A DNA stretch of 64,000 bases from Nocardioides sp. Soil805 (GTDB lineage: Bacteria; Actinomycetota; Actinomycetes; Propionibacteriales; Nocardioidaceae), in NCBI RefSeq assembly GCF_001429625.1, contig NZ_LMSU01000002.1, positions 558,001 through 622,000 on the forward strand, written 5' to 3'. Each line of letters opens with the position of its first letter. Positions within the stretch are counted from its first letter, which is position 1. The notes beneath the pieces are model-generated. The model was not told the DNA's origin. It did no database searches and saw only the letters and a list, made by a program, of their open reading frames with translations. Shown here in pieces: positions 54,213 through 63,920 of this stretch. A program made the translations under genes and the position numbers.

Positions 54213-55064
54213 TCAGCGGACCTGCGTGACCTCGAACTGCATCTGTGGGCGCGCGAAGGCGTCCTGGGCCGCGATGAGCCGCAGCTCGCGCTCGCCGGAG
54301 TCGAGGGTGGCCTGGAGGAGGTCGAAGACCGAGCTCACCGTCGCGGCCAGCGCCTGCGCGGGCGAGCCGGTGGTGTGCAGGTGCGCGGTGAAGAGGGCGG
54401 CCGTGACGTCGCCGGAGCCGTTGGCCTTCATCGGCAGCCGCGGGGTCTGCACGATCCACGCCCCCTCACCGGTGACCGCCATCATCTCGATGGTGTCGGC
54501 CGGGGCGTCCGGGCGCGCGACGCTGGTGACCAGGACGGTCGAGGGGCCCATCGCCATCGCCCGGTCCGCGGAGTCGAGCGTCTCCTCGAGGGTGCGCGGC
54601 TCGGTGCCGGTGAGGAAGCCGAGCTCGAACTGGTTGGGCGTGATCACGTCGGCCACCGGGACCACCCGCTCGCGGATGATCGGCGGGATGGCCGGGTCGA
54701 CGAAGCAGCCCGACGTCGCGTTGCCCATCACGGGGTCGCAGGTGTACGTCGCCGCGGGGTTGGCCGCCTTGACGCGCGCGACGGCGTCGAGGATGACGTC
54801 CGCGATGCCCGAGCCCCCCTGGTAGCCGGAGAGCACCGCGTCGACCTGGCCGAGGACGCCGCGGTCCTCGATGCCGGTGATCACCTCGGCGACGTCGGTG
54901 GGAGGGAGCAGCGGCCCGCGCCACGCGCCGTACCCGGTGTGGTTGGAGAAGACGACGGTGGAGACCGGCCACACCTCGTGCCCGAGCCGCTGGAGCGGGA
55001 AGACCGCTGCGGAGTTGCCGACGTGGCCGTAGGCGACCGAGGACTGGATCGAGAGGACCTTCAT
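54213..55064 (-). CDS. pdxY: pyridoxal kinase
   Basis: 283 residues of the PfkB/ribokinase-like family. VLSIQSSVAYGHVGNSAAVFPL is the PdxY/PdxK start (seen in parts), then STVVFSNHTGYG, LSGYQGGSGIADVI, CDPVMGNATSG, ITPNQFELGFLTG and the catalytic KANGSGDVTAALF with the Asp general base. It phosphorylates pyridoxal to make PLP. ATG at 55064 has TAGTCT ending seven bases upstream. The 97 bases between tRNA-Thr and its stop show no gene. Confidence 0.95.
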   Translation of the reverse strand: MKVLSIQSSVAYGHVGNSAAVFPLQRLGHEVWPVSTVVFSNHTGYGAWRGPLLPPTDVAEVITGIEDRGVLGQVDAVLSGYQGGSGIADVILDAVARVKAANPAATYTCDPVMGNATSGCFVDPAIPPIIRERVVPVADVITPNQFELGFLTGTEPRTLEETLDSADRAMAMGPSTVLVTSVARPDAPADTIEMMAVTGEGAWIVQTPRLPMKANGSGDVTAALFTAHLHTTGSPAQALAATVSSVFDLLQATLDSGERELRLIAAQDAFARPQMQFEVTQVR

Positions 55065-55110
55065 CCGACCGAGACTAGTGATGCGGCGCTCGTCGGCGGA
55101 AACCCGCGGC

Positions 55111-55884
55111 TCAGGCGACCTGGAGCGACCGCTTGGACAGGCCCATCCAGTAGCCGTCGATGACCTGGATTCCCGGCTCGTCCGGCGTCGTCGCGGCACC
55201 GAGGGTGACGAAGAGCGGGGTGTAGTGCTCGACGGTCGGGTGGGCGTAGGGCATGCCGGGCGCCCTCGAGGTGTACGCCGCCAGCTCGTCGACGTCGCCG
55301 CGGGCGAGGGCGTCGGCGGCCCAGAGGTCGAAGTCGACCGACCAGCCCGGTGCGGTCGCGTCGAGGCGCCAGTCGTTGAGGAACGGCAGGCCGTGGGTGA
55401 GGAAGCCGGAGCCGATGATGAGCACCCCCTCGTCGCGCAGCGGCCGTAGCCGCTCGCCGAGCTTCATGAGGCGCACCGGGTCGTGGGTGGGCAGCGACAT
55501 CTGCAGGACCGGGATGTCGGCCTCGGGGTACATGATCCGCAGCGGCACCCAGGCACCGTGGTCGAGCCCGCGCTCGGCGTGCTGGTGGACCGGCTCGGCG
55601 GGCGGCATGAGGCCGGCGATGCGGCGCGCCAGCGCGGTGGCGTCGGGCGTCTCGTAGGTCATCCGGTAGTACTTCGCGTCGAAGCCGCCGAAGTCGTAGA
55701 CGAGCGGCGCTCCGCTGGCGGACAGGCTCACCGGGGCCGACTCCCAGTGGGCGCTGACGATGAGGATCGCCGTCGGGCGCGGGAGGTCGGCGGCCCACGC
55801 GGCGAGCTGGCCCGACCAGGTCGGGTCGTCGAGCAGCGGGGGAGCGCCGTGGCCGATGTAGAGGGCGGGCATCCGGGTCGTCAT
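55111..55884 (-). CDS. class III extradiol ring-cleavage dioxygenase (LigB/YgiD type)
   Basis: 257 residues. Metal-binding residues are in YIGHGAPP, VSAHWES and HPTVEHYTPLF; YDFGGFDAKYYRMTYETPD and GSGFLTHGLPFL are typical of 4,5-DOPA dioxygenase-like proteins. It opens catechol rings using a metal ion. The natural substrate is unknown. ATG at 55884 is favoured over 55893 because TACTAT ends seven bases before it, which puts the upstream codons inside the promoter. Confidence 0.88.
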   Translation of the reverse strand: MTTRMPALYIGHGAPPLLDDPTWSGQLAAWAADLPRPTAILIVSAHWESAPVSLSASGAPLVYDFGGFDAKYYRMTYETPDATALARRIAGLMPPAEPVHQHAERGLDHGAWVPLRIMYPEADIPVLQMSLPTHDPVRLMKLGERLRPLRDEGVLIIGSGFLTHGLPFLNDWRLDATAPGWSVDFDLWAADALARGDVDELAAYTSRAPGMPYAHPTVEHYTPLFVTLGAATTPDEPGIQVIDGYWMGLSKRSLQVA

Positions 55885-55891
55885 GTCATCC

Positions 55892-55916
55892 ATAGTAGTT
55901 CAACCTTCAAGTAGTT
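55892..55916 (-). promoter_or_regulatory. dioxygenase promoter with direct repeats
   Basis: TACTAT (-10) at 55897-55892 is within two copies of AACTACT on the minus strand, 16 bases apart (55900-55894 and 55916-55910). The stretch is AT-richer than the region around it and may bind a regulator encoded elsewhere. Confidence 0.4.
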
Positions 55917-55928
55917 GCATCCCATGTC

Positions 55929-55993
55929 GGGTAGTCCGTGACGTTCGGACCTCGATCGTGGCCCCGGGAGGGTCCGTTCGTCACGGACTACCC
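55929..55993. repeat. long inverted repeat overlapping the ung stop codon
   Basis: Arms of 23 bases (55929-55951 and 55971-55993) match at 21 positions and enclose a 19-base loop. The ung TAG stop (55990-55988) lies in the right arm. It would act as the ung terminator. Confidence 0.8.
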
Positions 55994-56677
55994 CGCGAGG
56001 CGCCAGTCCACCGGCGTGCCGCCCTGCTCCTCGAGCAGCCGGTCGACCCGGGAGAACGGTCGGGACCCGAAGAAGCCGCGGGACGCCGACAGGGGTGACG
56101 GGTGGGCCGACTCGACCCCCGGGATGTCTCCCAGCATCGGCTTCAGAGACTGCGCGTCGCGACCCCACAGGATCGCCGCGCACGGCCCGCCCCGCGCGGC
56201 GAGCACGCGGATCGCCCGCTCGGTGACCTCCTCCCAGCCACGGCCGCGGTGCGAGGCGGCCTGGCCCGGGGCGACGGTGAGGACCCGGTTGAGCAGCATG
56301 ACGCCCTGGTCGGCCCACGCGGTGAGGTCGCCGTGGGACGCACGTGGGATCCCGAGGTCCGCCTCGAGCTCGGTGTAGATGTTGGCCAGCGACCGCGGCA
56401 CGGGTCGCACGTCGGGGGCCACCGCGAACGACAGCCCGATCGGGTGGCCCGGCGTCGGGTAGGGGTCCTGCCCGACGACCAGCACCCGCACGTCGGCCAG
56501 CGGGCGCTGGAAGGCCCGCAGCACGTGGTCGCCGTCCGGGAGGTAGCCGCGCCCCGCGGCGATCTCCTCGCGCAGGAAACGCCCCATCGCCTCGATCCGT
56601 GGCTCCACCGGGGCCAGGGCCTCGGCCCAGTCGGTCGCCATGCGTCCGGAGTCCACCAGTGCCTGCAACGTGCTCAT
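55988..56677 (-). CDS. ung: uracil-DNA glycosylase
   Basis: 229 residues. The catalytic water-activating motif is [19 protein letters not shown], the uracil pocket includes [13 protein letters not shown], and the minor-groove loop is [18 protein letters not shown]. It removes uracil from DNA in base-excision repair. ATG at 56677 has TAGCGT ending seven bases upstream. Confidence 0.96.
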   Translation of the reverse strand: MSTLQALVDSGRMATDWAEALAPVEPRIEAMGRFLREEIAAGRGYLPDGDHVLRAFQRPLADVRVLVVGQDPYPTPGHPIGLSFAVAPDVRPVPRSLANIYTELEADLGIPRASHGDLTAWADQGVMLLNRVLTVAPGQAASHRGRGWEEVTERAIRVLAARGGPCAAILWGRDAQSLKPMLGDIPGVESAHPSPLSASRGFFGSRPFSRVDRLLEEQGGTPVDWRLAG

Positions 56678-56713
56678 CCCGGCGACGCTAGCGGGTCGAC
56701 CCGACGCGCGCGA

Positions 56714-58135
56714 TCAGCGCACCGGCCGCGACAACCGGTCCAGGAAGGCCACCAGCAGCGCCTCGCGCATCGCCGGGGACGCCACGTCGAGCATCGCGTT
56801 GACCTCGGCCATCCGCTCCGGGAGCGCGAGCGACCCGTCGGCCGACTCGCCCACCAGCCCGGACGCGGCCAGCAGGCCGTCGAAGTCGTCGTCGCCCAGC
56901 GTCGCGGGGTCCAGCGACTCGATGAAGGCCACGACCCCGGCGTCGACGGCCACCGGCCCGGCGGCCTGCGCCGCGGTGACCGAGTCGCGCAGCGCCGTCG
57001 TGAAGTCGTCGAGCCCGGCGAGGGTCGCGGCGCTCACCGAGAGGTGCACGCTGGCGGGCTGCCCGGCGTACGACAGCTGCGGCTGGACGTACCAGCCCCG
57101 CGCGACCATCTCGTCGGTGAGCGTGAACGGGTCGCACGACCCGTCGGTGGCGAGCGCGACGAGCGTCGACTCGGGGGGTACGACGACGCGCAGCGCGGGC
57201 ACGCCCTCGACGGCGGCGACGATCCGGTCGACGGCCTCGAAGACCTGGCCGGCGAGCCGGAGGTAGCCCGCGTCGCCGATCGCGGTGACCACCGCCCAGG
57301 TCCCGGCGATCGGCCCGCCGGAGCGGGTGGACTGGGTCGTCTGGTTGAGCATCGTGTAGCCCGGCCACGCGGCCGAGGCGAAGAACTGCGGCTTGCGCAG
57401 CGCGGCGTCGCGGTGGAGCAGGATCGAGGTGCCCTTGGGGGCGTAGGCGTACTTGTGGGTGTCGACGCTGATCGAGGTGACGCCCTCGACCGCGAACGTC
57501 CAGGGCGTCACCGCGCGCCCCAGCCGGGCGGCGTACGGCAGGACCCACCCGCCGATGCAGGCGTCGACGTGGCACCGCACGCCGGCCGCCGCTGCCGCTG
57601 CCGCGATCTCGGTGACCGGGTCCACCACGCCGTGGGCGTACGACGGCGCGCTGGCCGCCACGAGCACCGTGCGGTCGTCGATCGCGGCGGCCATCGCGGC
57701 CGCGTCGGCGCGGAAGTCCGCGCCGACCGGCACCAGCACCGCCTCGACGCCGAAGTAGTGCGCCGCCTTGTGGAACGCCGCGTGCGCGGTCGCGGGCAGC
57801 ACCATCGACGGTCGCTCGACCTCGGGGCGTGCGTCGCGAGCGCCCTGCACCGCGAGCAGGATCGACTCGGTCCCGCCGGACGTCACCGTGCCGACGGCCG
57901 AGGCCGGGGCGTCGAGCAGCCCGCAGGCGACGCCGACGAGCTCGTTCTCCATCTGCAGCAGGCTGGGGAAGGCGGTCGGGTCGAGGGCGTTGGAGCCGGC
58001 GTACGCCGCCACCGCCTCGCGCCCGATCCGGTCCACCTCGGGGTCGCCGCCGTCGTAGACGTAGGCGAGGGTGCGACCGCCGTGGACGGGCAGGTCGGCC
58101 GCCTGCATCGCGTGCATCCGGTCCAGGGGATTCAT
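56714..58135 (-). CDS. PLP-dependent decarboxylase/sphingosine-1-phosphate lyase-like enzyme
   Basis: 473 residues of the group II decarboxylase fold. GTVTSGGTESILLAVQGARD is the cofactor-phosphate region, HVDACIGGWVLPYA the Asp-bearing strand, and SVDTHKYAYAPKGTSILLHR contains the PLP lysine. Overall pattern is nearest to sphingosine-1-phosphate lyase and aspartate/tyrosine decarboxylases. The C-terminal 80 residues are an extra helical part. It overlaps the MFS gene upstream by four bases (ATGA), so they are co-translated; the transporter may carry its substrate or product. Confidence 0.85.
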   Translation of the reverse strand: MNPLDRMHAMQAADLPVHGGRTLAYVYDGGDPEVDRIGREAVAAYAGSNALDPTAFPSLLQMENELVGVACGLLDAPASAVGTVTSGGTESILLAVQGARDARPEVERPSMVLPATAHAAFHKAAHYFGVEAVLVPVGADFRADAAAMAAAIDDRTVLVAASAPSYAHGVVDPVTEIAAAAAAAGVRCHVDACIGGWVLPYAARLGRAVTPWTFAVEGVTSISVDTHKYAYAPKGTSILLHRDAALRKPQFFASAAWPGYTMLNQTTQSTRSGGPIAGTWAVVTAIGDAGYLRLAGQVFEAVDRIVAAVEGVPALRVVVPPESTLVALATDGSCDPFTLTDEMVARGWYVQPQLSYAGQPASVHLSVSAATLAGLDDFTTALRDSVTAAQAAGPVAVDAGVVAFIESLDPATLGDDDFDGLLAASGLVGESADGSLALPERMAEVNAMLDVASPAMREALLVAFLDRLSRPVR

Positions 58136-59478
58136 CTCGTGGCCTCCGTGGTCGCGCGGGCGACGGCGTCCGCGTCGAGGGTGTAGCGCCGCAGCCACAG
58201 CAGGCTGAGCAGGGTCAGGGCGGCGGGCAGCAGCGAGAACCCGAGGGTGATCGCGGTGACCGCCGAGTCGGGCTGGGCGACGTCGCCGCCCTCGGAGGAG
58301 ACGTAGCCGCCGAGGGCGAGCACGACCGCGAAGACGGCCGGCCCGAGCGCGAGCCCGAGGGTCTCGCCCGCGGTCCAGACGCCGGTGTAGACGCCGGCCC
58401 GGTTCTCGCCGGTCCGCGCGGCGTCGGTCGCGGCGGCATCCGGCAGCATCGCCATCGGGAAGACCTGGCAGCCGGCGTAGCCGACGCCCACCAGGCCGGT
58501 GGCCGCGAACGTCACCGCGGCCGGGGCGTAGGGCGCGAGCACCGCCAGGGCGGCGCCGGTGGCCAGCACCAGCGAGGACACGACGTAGCCGCGCTGCTTG
58601 CCGACGCGGGCGCCGTACCGCGCCCAGAGCGGGGTGAGCACCAGGGCGGGGCCGACGAAGCAGACGAACAGGATCGACGAGGCGCCCGTCCGCCCCAGCA
58701 CGTCGGTGGCGAGGTAGTCGACGCCGGCGAGCATGCAGCCGGTGGCCAGCGCCTGGAGGACGAAGGTGGTCAGCAGCAGCCGAAAGTCGCGGGCGGTGGC
58801 CACGATCCGCAGCTGCTCGCGCAACGAGCCGGCCCCGGCGGCGACCGCGCCGATCGGCGCGCGCCGCGTCCCGACGTACGCGCACACGACGCCCACGCCG
58901 ATGAGGACCGCCATCGCCACGCCCATCACCCGGTAGCCGTCCCGGCCGCCGACGGCGTCGCGGATCACCGGCGCGGTGGCCCCGGCCAGCATGATCGTGA
59001 AGGCCAGGATCGCCACGCGGGCGGTCATCAGCCGGGTCCGCTCGTCGTACGACGACGTGATCTCGGCCGGCATCGCGACGTACGGCACCTGGAAGAAGGC
59101 GTACGCCGTCGCGGCCAGCACGAAGAAGACCAGCACCCACCCGGCCTCGAGCACCTGCGAGCCCAGGTCGGGCGCGGCGAAGATCAGCGCGAACGCGCCC
59201 GCGAGCATCACCCCGGCCCGGAGCAGCCACGGCCGGCGCGGGCCCGCCGGGTCGACGGTGCGGTCGCTGACCCGCCCGGCGATCGGGTTGAGCAGCACGT
59301 CCCACGCCTTGGGCGCGAAGACGACGAGGCCGGCCCACAGGGCCGCGATGCCCAGCGTGTCGGTGAGGTAGGGCAGCAGCATCAGGCCCGGCACGGTGCC
59401 GAACGCGCCGGTGGCCACCGAGCCCGACCCGTAGCCCCAGCGCACGCTGCGCGGCAGGGTGCCGCCGGTCTCGTCCAT
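58132..59478 (-). CDS. MFS transporter, glycoside-pentoside-hexuronide type
   Basis: 448 residues with 12 membrane helices. The N-terminus (RWGYGSGSVATGAFGTVPGLMLLPYLTDTLG, in parts) and VFAPKAWDVLLNPIAGRVSDRT are typical of the GPH/MelB group. VGYAGCQVFPMAMLPD is in the second half. It is a cation-coupled symporter; the solute is unknown. ATG at 59478 has TAGAGT ending six bases upstream. Its stop overlaps the start of the PLP-enzyme gene. Confidence 0.88.
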   Translation of the reverse strand: MDETGGTLPRSVRWGYGSGSVATGAFGTVPGLMLLPYLTDTLGIAALWAGLVVFAPKAWDVLLNPIAGRVSDRTVDPAGPRRPWLLRAGVMLAGAFALIFAAPDLGSQVLEAGWVLVFFVLAATAYAFFQVPYVAMPAEITSSYDERTRLMTARVAILAFTIMLAGATAPVIRDAVGGRDGYRVMGVAMAVLIGVGVVCAYVGTRRAPIGAVAAGAGSLREQLRIVATARDFRLLLTTFVLQALATGCMLAGVDYLATDVLGRTGASSILFVCFVGPALVLTPLWARYGARVGKQRGYVVSSLVLATGAALAVLAPYAPAAVTFAATGLVGVGYAGCQVFPMAMLPDAAATDAARTGENRAGVYTGVWTAGETLGLALGPAVFAVVLALGGYVSSEGGDVAQPDSAVTAITLGFSLLPAALTLLSLLWLRRYTLDADAVARATTEATR

Positions 59479-59510
59479 GACGTGACTCTAGGGGTCCCCG
59501 CGAGCGCCCC

Positions 59511-60782
59511 TCAGCCGCCGAGCGAGCGCGACCCGGCCGAGCCGTAGCGGCGCGTCGGGTTGGCGCCGATGGCGTCGGGGGACGGGGTCACCTTGGGGGC
59601 CGCTCTGCGGGTGGTGGTCTTCCGGACGGCCGGCGGCTTCCTGGGCGCCGCACCCGTCTTCTTCGTGGCCTTCGCGGCAGCCTTCCTCGTCGTACGACGC
59701 GCGGGCGCGGGGTCGTCGGTGGACCACTGCTCGATCCACTCGTCCAGCACCCGCCAGGTGGAGCCGCGGGCGGCGCGGCCGGTCAGCATGCCCAGGTGCC
59801 CGCCCGGGACGATCTCGAAGCGCACCTCGCGCGAGCCGCTGAGCAGGGGGACGACGGGTCGCACGGCGGCCACCGGTGCGATGCCGTCGCCCGCGCCGCC
59901 GAAGACCAGCACCGGGGCGGTGATCGCCGACAGCTCGATGGTGCGGTCGCCGAGCTCCATCGCGCCGCGGGACAGCGAGTTGCCCTTGACGAAGCGGTGG
60001 TAGAGCTGGCCGAAGGTCCGGCCCGGGTAGGCGATCATGTTGGCCATGAAGCGGTCGACCGCCTCGAGCTGGGCGAGGTAGTCGGTGTCGTCGAGGTGCG
60101 TCAGGACCACCACCGGCTTGGTGACGACCTTCTGGACCGACGCGGCCGTGAAGACCCAGTTGACGAGGGGCTGCGGGACCCCGCCGAGCGCGCGGTAGGT
60201 GCGGGTGAGCAGCCCGCGGCCGTCGGTGAGGTTGAGCAGGGGGCGCACCGGTGCGACGAGCGGCACCTTCTTGACGTCGACGGGGGAGCCGAGGACCGTC
60301 AGGGACGCGATGGGCAGCTCGGGCTGGTCGGCCGCGGTGAGCATCGCGAAGATGCCGCCCAGGCTCCAGCCGACCACGTGCACCGGGCGACCCCCGGCGT
60401 GCTCGGACACCTCGCGGATCGCCTGGGGGAGGACGTCGTCGATCCAGTGCTCCATCCCGAGGTTGCGGTTGCGGAAGGAGACCTGGCCGTACTCCACGAG
60501 GTAGGTCCGGCGGCCGAGGGAGACGAAGTGCTCCACGAGCGAGCAGCCGCGCCGCAGGTCGTAGCAGAGCGCGGGGGCGGCCAGCGGCGTCACCAGCAGC
60601 ACCGGGTCGCCCGACTCGTGCACGGCGGTGGGCCGGTAGTGGTAGACCTCCCGCAGCTCTCCGTCGTCGATCAGCGTGCGCGGCATCGGTCGCAGGTCGG
60701 CGAGCCCGCCGTACAGCACCTTGTGGGCGACGTTGCCCGCCGCCGCGACCAGCTGGTCGGGCTTCGGTGGGAGGAGGTCCAT
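59511..60782 (-). CDS. PHA synthase-like alpha/beta hydrolase with a basic histone-like tail
   Basis: 423 residues. Residues 1-340 match PhaC-type hydrolases: VTPLAAPALCYDLRRGCSLVEHF, YLVEYGQVSFRNRNLGMEHW (in parts), the lipase box HVVGWSLGGIFAML, and PGGHLGMLTGRAARGSTW with the His. The nucleophile is Ser, not the Cys of true PHA synthases, so it may be a hydrolase or acyltransferase. The last 80 residues are Lys/Ala/Thr-rich (ARRTTRKAAAKATKKTG), like histone H1 or PhaF tails, and could bind DNA or polyester granules. It is divergent from the FMN protein gene. Confidence 0.8.
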   Translation of the reverse strand: MDLLPPKPDQLVAAAGNVAHKVLYGGLADLRPMPRTLIDDGELREVYHYRPTAVHESGDPVLLVTPLAAPALCYDLRRGCSLVEHFVSLGRRTYLVEYGQVSFRNRNLGMEHWIDDVLPQAIREVSEHAGGRPVHVVGWSLGGIFAMLTAADQPELPIASLTVLGSPVDVKKVPLVAPVRPLLNLTDGRGLLTRTYRALGGVPQPLVNWVFTAASVQKVVTKPVVVLTHLDDTDYLAQLEAVDRFMANMIAYPGRTFGQLYHRFVKGNSLSRGAMELGDRTIELSAITAPVLVFGGAGDGIAPVAAVRPVVPLLSGSREVRFEIVPGGHLGMLTGRAARGSTWRVLDEWIEQWSTDDPAPARRTTRKAAAKATKKTGAAPRKPPAVRKTTTRRAAPKVTPSPDAIGANPTRRYGSAGSRSLGG

Positions 60783-60845
60783 GGGGCTGAAGATACGCCG
60801 ACGCACCACGCCCCTGCGGAGGTTGCCTGCGACCCGGTACGGCGC

Positions 60846-60851
60846 TAGACC
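60846..60851 (+). promoter_or_regulatory. -10 hexamer of leaderless promoter
   Basis: TAGACC ends six bases before the ATG at 60858. Confidence 0.45.
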
Positions 60852-60857
60852 TGTCCC

Positions 60858-62414
60858 ATGAAGTGGAGCCTCGCCGCCCTCGGGGCTGCCGCCGTCGCCG
60901 GCACCGTCGCCCACGACGTGACCCAGCGCCGGCACGCGATCATCCGGAACTTCCCGGTGGTGGGGCACCTGCGGTTCTTCCTCGAGCGCTTCGGGCCCGA
61001 GCTGCGGCAGTACATCGTCACCAGCAACGACGAGGAGCGGCCCTTCAGCCGCGACCAGCGCTCCTGGATCTACGCCAGCTCCAAGCTGGAGAACAACTAC
61101 TTCGGGTTCGGCACCGACAACGACATGGAGAACGTCGAGGGCTACCCGATCATCAAGCACCGCACCTTCATGGGGCCGGGCGCGGCGACGATGCCCCACG
61201 CCGACGACGAGATCACCCTGCCCAGCGCCAAGGTGATGGGCGCGGCGCGAGGTCGCAGGCACGCCTTCCGCCCCGCGTCGGTGGTCAACATCTCGGGGAT
61301 GAGCTTCGGCTCGCTCTCCGGCAAGGCGGTCGAGTCGCTCAACAAGGGCGCCGCCCTGGCCGGCTGCCTGCAGAACACCGGCGAGGGCGCGCTGTCGCCG
61401 TACCACCGCAACGGCGGCGACGTCGTCTTCCAGATCGGCACCAGCTACTTCGGATGCCGCGACGAGCGGGGCCGCTTCGAGCTCTCCCGCCTCGTCGACC
61501 TGGTGCAGTCGGCGCCCGTGCGCGCCATCGAGATCAAGCTCTCCCAGGGCGCCAAGCCCGGCCTGGGCGGCATGCTGCCGGGGGAGAAGGTCAGCGCCGA
61601 GATCGCCGAGATCCGCGGAATCCCGGAGGGCAAGGACTGCGCCTCACCGAGCCGCCACGAGGTCTTCGACGACGTCGACTCGATGCTCGACTTCGTGGAG
61701 ACGGTCGCCGACGCCACGGGCCTGCCCGTCGGCATCAAGTCCGCGGTCGGCAACATGACGCTGTGGGACCAGCTGGTCGAGGCGATGGCCGCCGGCGGGC
61801 GGGGGGTCGACTTCGTCAACATCGACGGCGGCGAGGGTGGCACCGGTGCGGCGCCGATGATCTTCGCGGACTCGGTGGCCTACCCGTTCCGGATCGCCTT
61901 CAGCGAGGTCTACCGCCGCTTCGCCGCCGCCGGGCTCACCGACGACGTCACCTTCATCGGTGCCGGCAAGCTCGGCATCCCGGAGAACGCCGTCGTCGCC
62001 TTCGCGCTCGGCGCCGACATGGTCAACGTCGGCCGCGAGGCGATGATGGCCATCGGCTGCATCCAGGCGCAGAAGTGCCACACCGACCACTGCCCGGTCG
62101 GGATCGCGACCCAGAACCCGCGCTACACGTTCGGCCTCGACGTCGAGCTCAAGAGCGTCCGCGCGGCCAACTACGTCCGCTCGCTGCGCCGCGACCTGCT
62201 CAAGGTGTCCGAGGCCGTGGGCGTCGTCCACCCCGGCCTGATCACCCCCTGGGACGTCGACATCCTCACCGGCCAGCGCTCGAGCGAGAAGCTCCACGAC
62301 GTCTACGGCTACGAGGACGACTGGGGCGCGGTGGGTCCCCGCCTGCGCACCGCGATCGAGGAGATCATGGTCGCGCAGGGCGAGTCCCCGCTGCCGCACC
62401 CCACCACCCGCTGA
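60858..62414 (+). CDS. FMN-binding glutamate synthase-like membrane-associated protein
   Basis: 518 residues. The N-terminus has a short hydrophobic segment (SLAALGAAAVAGTVAHD) that may anchor it. The barrel resembles the glutamate synthase FMN domain: ISGMSFGSLSGKAVESLNKGAALAG (in parts), KLSQGAKPGLGGMLPGEKV, VNIDGGEGGTGAAPM, IGAGKLGIPENA and the iron-sulfur cysteines in CIQAQKCHTDHCPVGIATQ. Without an amidotransferase domain it is not classical GltB; relatives are of unknown substrate. ATG at 60858 is set by TAGACC upstream. Confidence 0.9.
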   Translation: MKWSLAALGAAAVAGTVAHDVTQRRHAIIRNFPVVGHLRFFLERFGPELRQYIVTSNDEERPFSRDQRSWIYASSKLENNYFGFGTDNDMENVEGYPIIKHRTFMGPGAATMPHADDEITLPSAKVMGAARGRRHAFRPASVVNISGMSFGSLSGKAVESLNKGAALAGCLQNTGEGALSPYHRNGGDVVFQIGTSYFGCRDERGRFELSRLVDLVQSAPVRAIEIKLSQGAKPGLGGMLPGEKVSAEIAEIRGIPEGKDCASPSRHEVFDDVDSMLDFVETVADATGLPVGIKSAVGNMTLWDQLVEAMAAGGRGVDFVNIDGGEGGTGAAPMIFADSVAYPFRIAFSEVYRRFAAAGLTDDVTFIGAGKLGIPENAVVAFALGADMVNVGREAMMAIGCIQAQKCHTDHCPVGIATQNPRYTFGLDVELKSVRAANYVRSLRRDLLKVSEAVGVVHPGLITPWDVDILTGQRSSEKLHDVYGYEDDWGAVGPRLRTAIEEIMVAQGESPLPHPTTR

Positions 62415-62467
62415 GCCCGGGCACGCCGACACCGGCGCGGCGGCGGCGCCGCGCGGCCCACTCAAGG

Positions 62468-63907
62468 TCAGGTACGACGGGCGGGCCGCACGCTCTTGTC
62501 GTGCTCCTGGCGCCCGCTGGCGAGCTCGTCGAGGAACGAGCCGGCCCAGGCCGAGACGTCGTGCTCGACGACCGTCTTGCGCATGGCCCGCATCCGGCGG
62601 GTGGTCTCCTTGGGCTCGGCGTGGAACGCGTCGAGCAGGGCCTGCTTGATGCCGTTGATGTCGTAGGGGTTGACCAGCCAGGCCTGCCGCAGCTCGTCGG
62701 CCGCACCCGCGAACTCCGAGAGCACCAGGGCGCCGTCGGAGTCGTAGCGGCACGCGACGTACTCCTTGGCGACGAGGTTCATGCCGTCGCGGAAGGGCGT
62801 GACGACCATGATGTCGGCGGCGCGGTAGAGCGCGGCCATCTCCTCGCGCGGGTAGGACGAGTGCAGGTAGGAGATCGCCGGCTTGCCGATCTCGCCCAGG
62901 TCGCCGTTGAGCCGCCCGACCAGCCGGTCGATGTCGTCGCGCAGGATGCGGTACTGCTCGACCCGCTCGCGCGACGGGGTCGCCACCTGCACGAAGACCG
63001 CGTCCTCGACGTCGAGCTCGCCCGCGGCGATCAGCTCGCCGAACGCGCGCAACCGGGCCACGATGCCCTTGGTGTAGTCGAGGCGGTCGATGCCGAGGAA
63101 GATCTTGCGCGGGTTGCCCAGGGCCTCGCGGATCTCCTTGGCACGCTCCTGCACGCCCTCGGAGCGGGCGAGCTCCTCGAACCCGGCGGTGTCGATCGAG
63201 ATGGGGAAGGCGGCGGCCTTCACGGTGCGCCCGTCGGGCAGGTAGATCAGGTCGCGGTGGGTCTTGTGCCCGACCCGCCGGCGGACCAGGCGCACGAAGT
63301 TGCCGGCACCGCCGGAGAGCTGGAAGCCGATGAGGTCGGCCCCGAGGAGTCCCTCGAGGATCTGGCGGCGCCACGGCAGCTGGCTGAAGAGCTCGGCCGG
63401 GGGGAAGGGGATGTGCAGGTAGAAGCCGATGCGCACGTCGGGTCGCAGGTCGCGCAGCATCTGCGGGACGAGCTGGAGCTGGTAGTCCTGCACCCAGACC
63501 GTCGCACCCTCGGCGGCGACCGCGGCGCTCTTCTCGGCGAAGCGCCGGTTGACCGCGACGTAGGAGTCCCACCACTCGCGGTGGAACTCCGGCTTGGCGA
63601 CCAGGTCGTGGTAGAGCGGCCACAGGGTCCCGTTGGAGAAGCCCTCGTAGAACTCCTCGATCTCCTGCGCGCTCAGGTGGACCGGCACCAGCTGGAGGCC
63701 GTCCTCCACGAAGGGCTCGAGGTCGTCGTCGGGGGATCCCGGCCAGCCGATCCAGGCGCCGTCGTTGGCCCGCATCACCGGCTCGAGGGCGGTCACGAGG
63801 CCGCCCGGGGAGCGCCGCCAGCTGAAGCTGCCGTCGGGGTTGGTCACGCGGTCGACGGGGAGCCTGTTGGCGACGATCACGAGGTCGGCGCGGCCTGGAG
63901 TGGTCAC
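62468..63907 (-). CDS. otsA: alpha,alpha-trehalose-phosphate synthase
   Basis: 479 residues of the GT20 family. [72 protein letters not shown] and [16 protein letters not shown] are all present. It makes trehalose 6-phosphate from UDP- or ADP-glucose and glucose 6-phosphate. GTG at 63907 is preferred over the GTG at 63916 because TAGGGT ends seven bases upstream (63920-63915). The gene is on its own here. Confidence 0.96.
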   Translation of the reverse strand: MTTPGRADLVIVANRLPVDRVTNPDGSFSWRRSPGGLVTALEPVMRANDGAWIGWPGSPDDDLEPFVEDGLQLVPVHLSAQEIEEFYEGFSNGTLWPLYHDLVAKPEFHREWWDSYVAVNRRFAEKSAAVAAEGATVWVQDYQLQLVPQMLRDLRPDVRIGFYLHIPFPPAELFSQLPWRRQILEGLLGADLIGFQLSGGAGNFVRLVRRRVGHKTHRDLIYLPDGRTVKAAAFPISIDTAGFEELARSEGVQERAKEIREALGNPRKIFLGIDRLDYTKGIVARLRAFGELIAAGELDVEDAVFVQVATPSRERVEQYRILRDDIDRLVGRLNGDLGEIGKPAISYLHSSYPREEMAALYRAADIMVVTPFRDGMNLVAKEYVACRYDSDGALVLSEFAGAADELRQAWLVNPYDINGIKQALLDAFHAEPKETTRRMRAMRKTVVEHDVSAWAGSFLDELASGRQEHDKSVRPARRT

Positions 63908-63914
63908 GTGCCTC

Positions 63915-63920
63915 ACCCTA
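63915..63920 (-). promoter_or_regulatory. -10 hexamer of leaderless otsA promoter
   Basis: TAGGGT on the minus strand ends seven bases before the GTG at 63907. It decides this start over the GTG at 63916. Confidence 0.45.
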
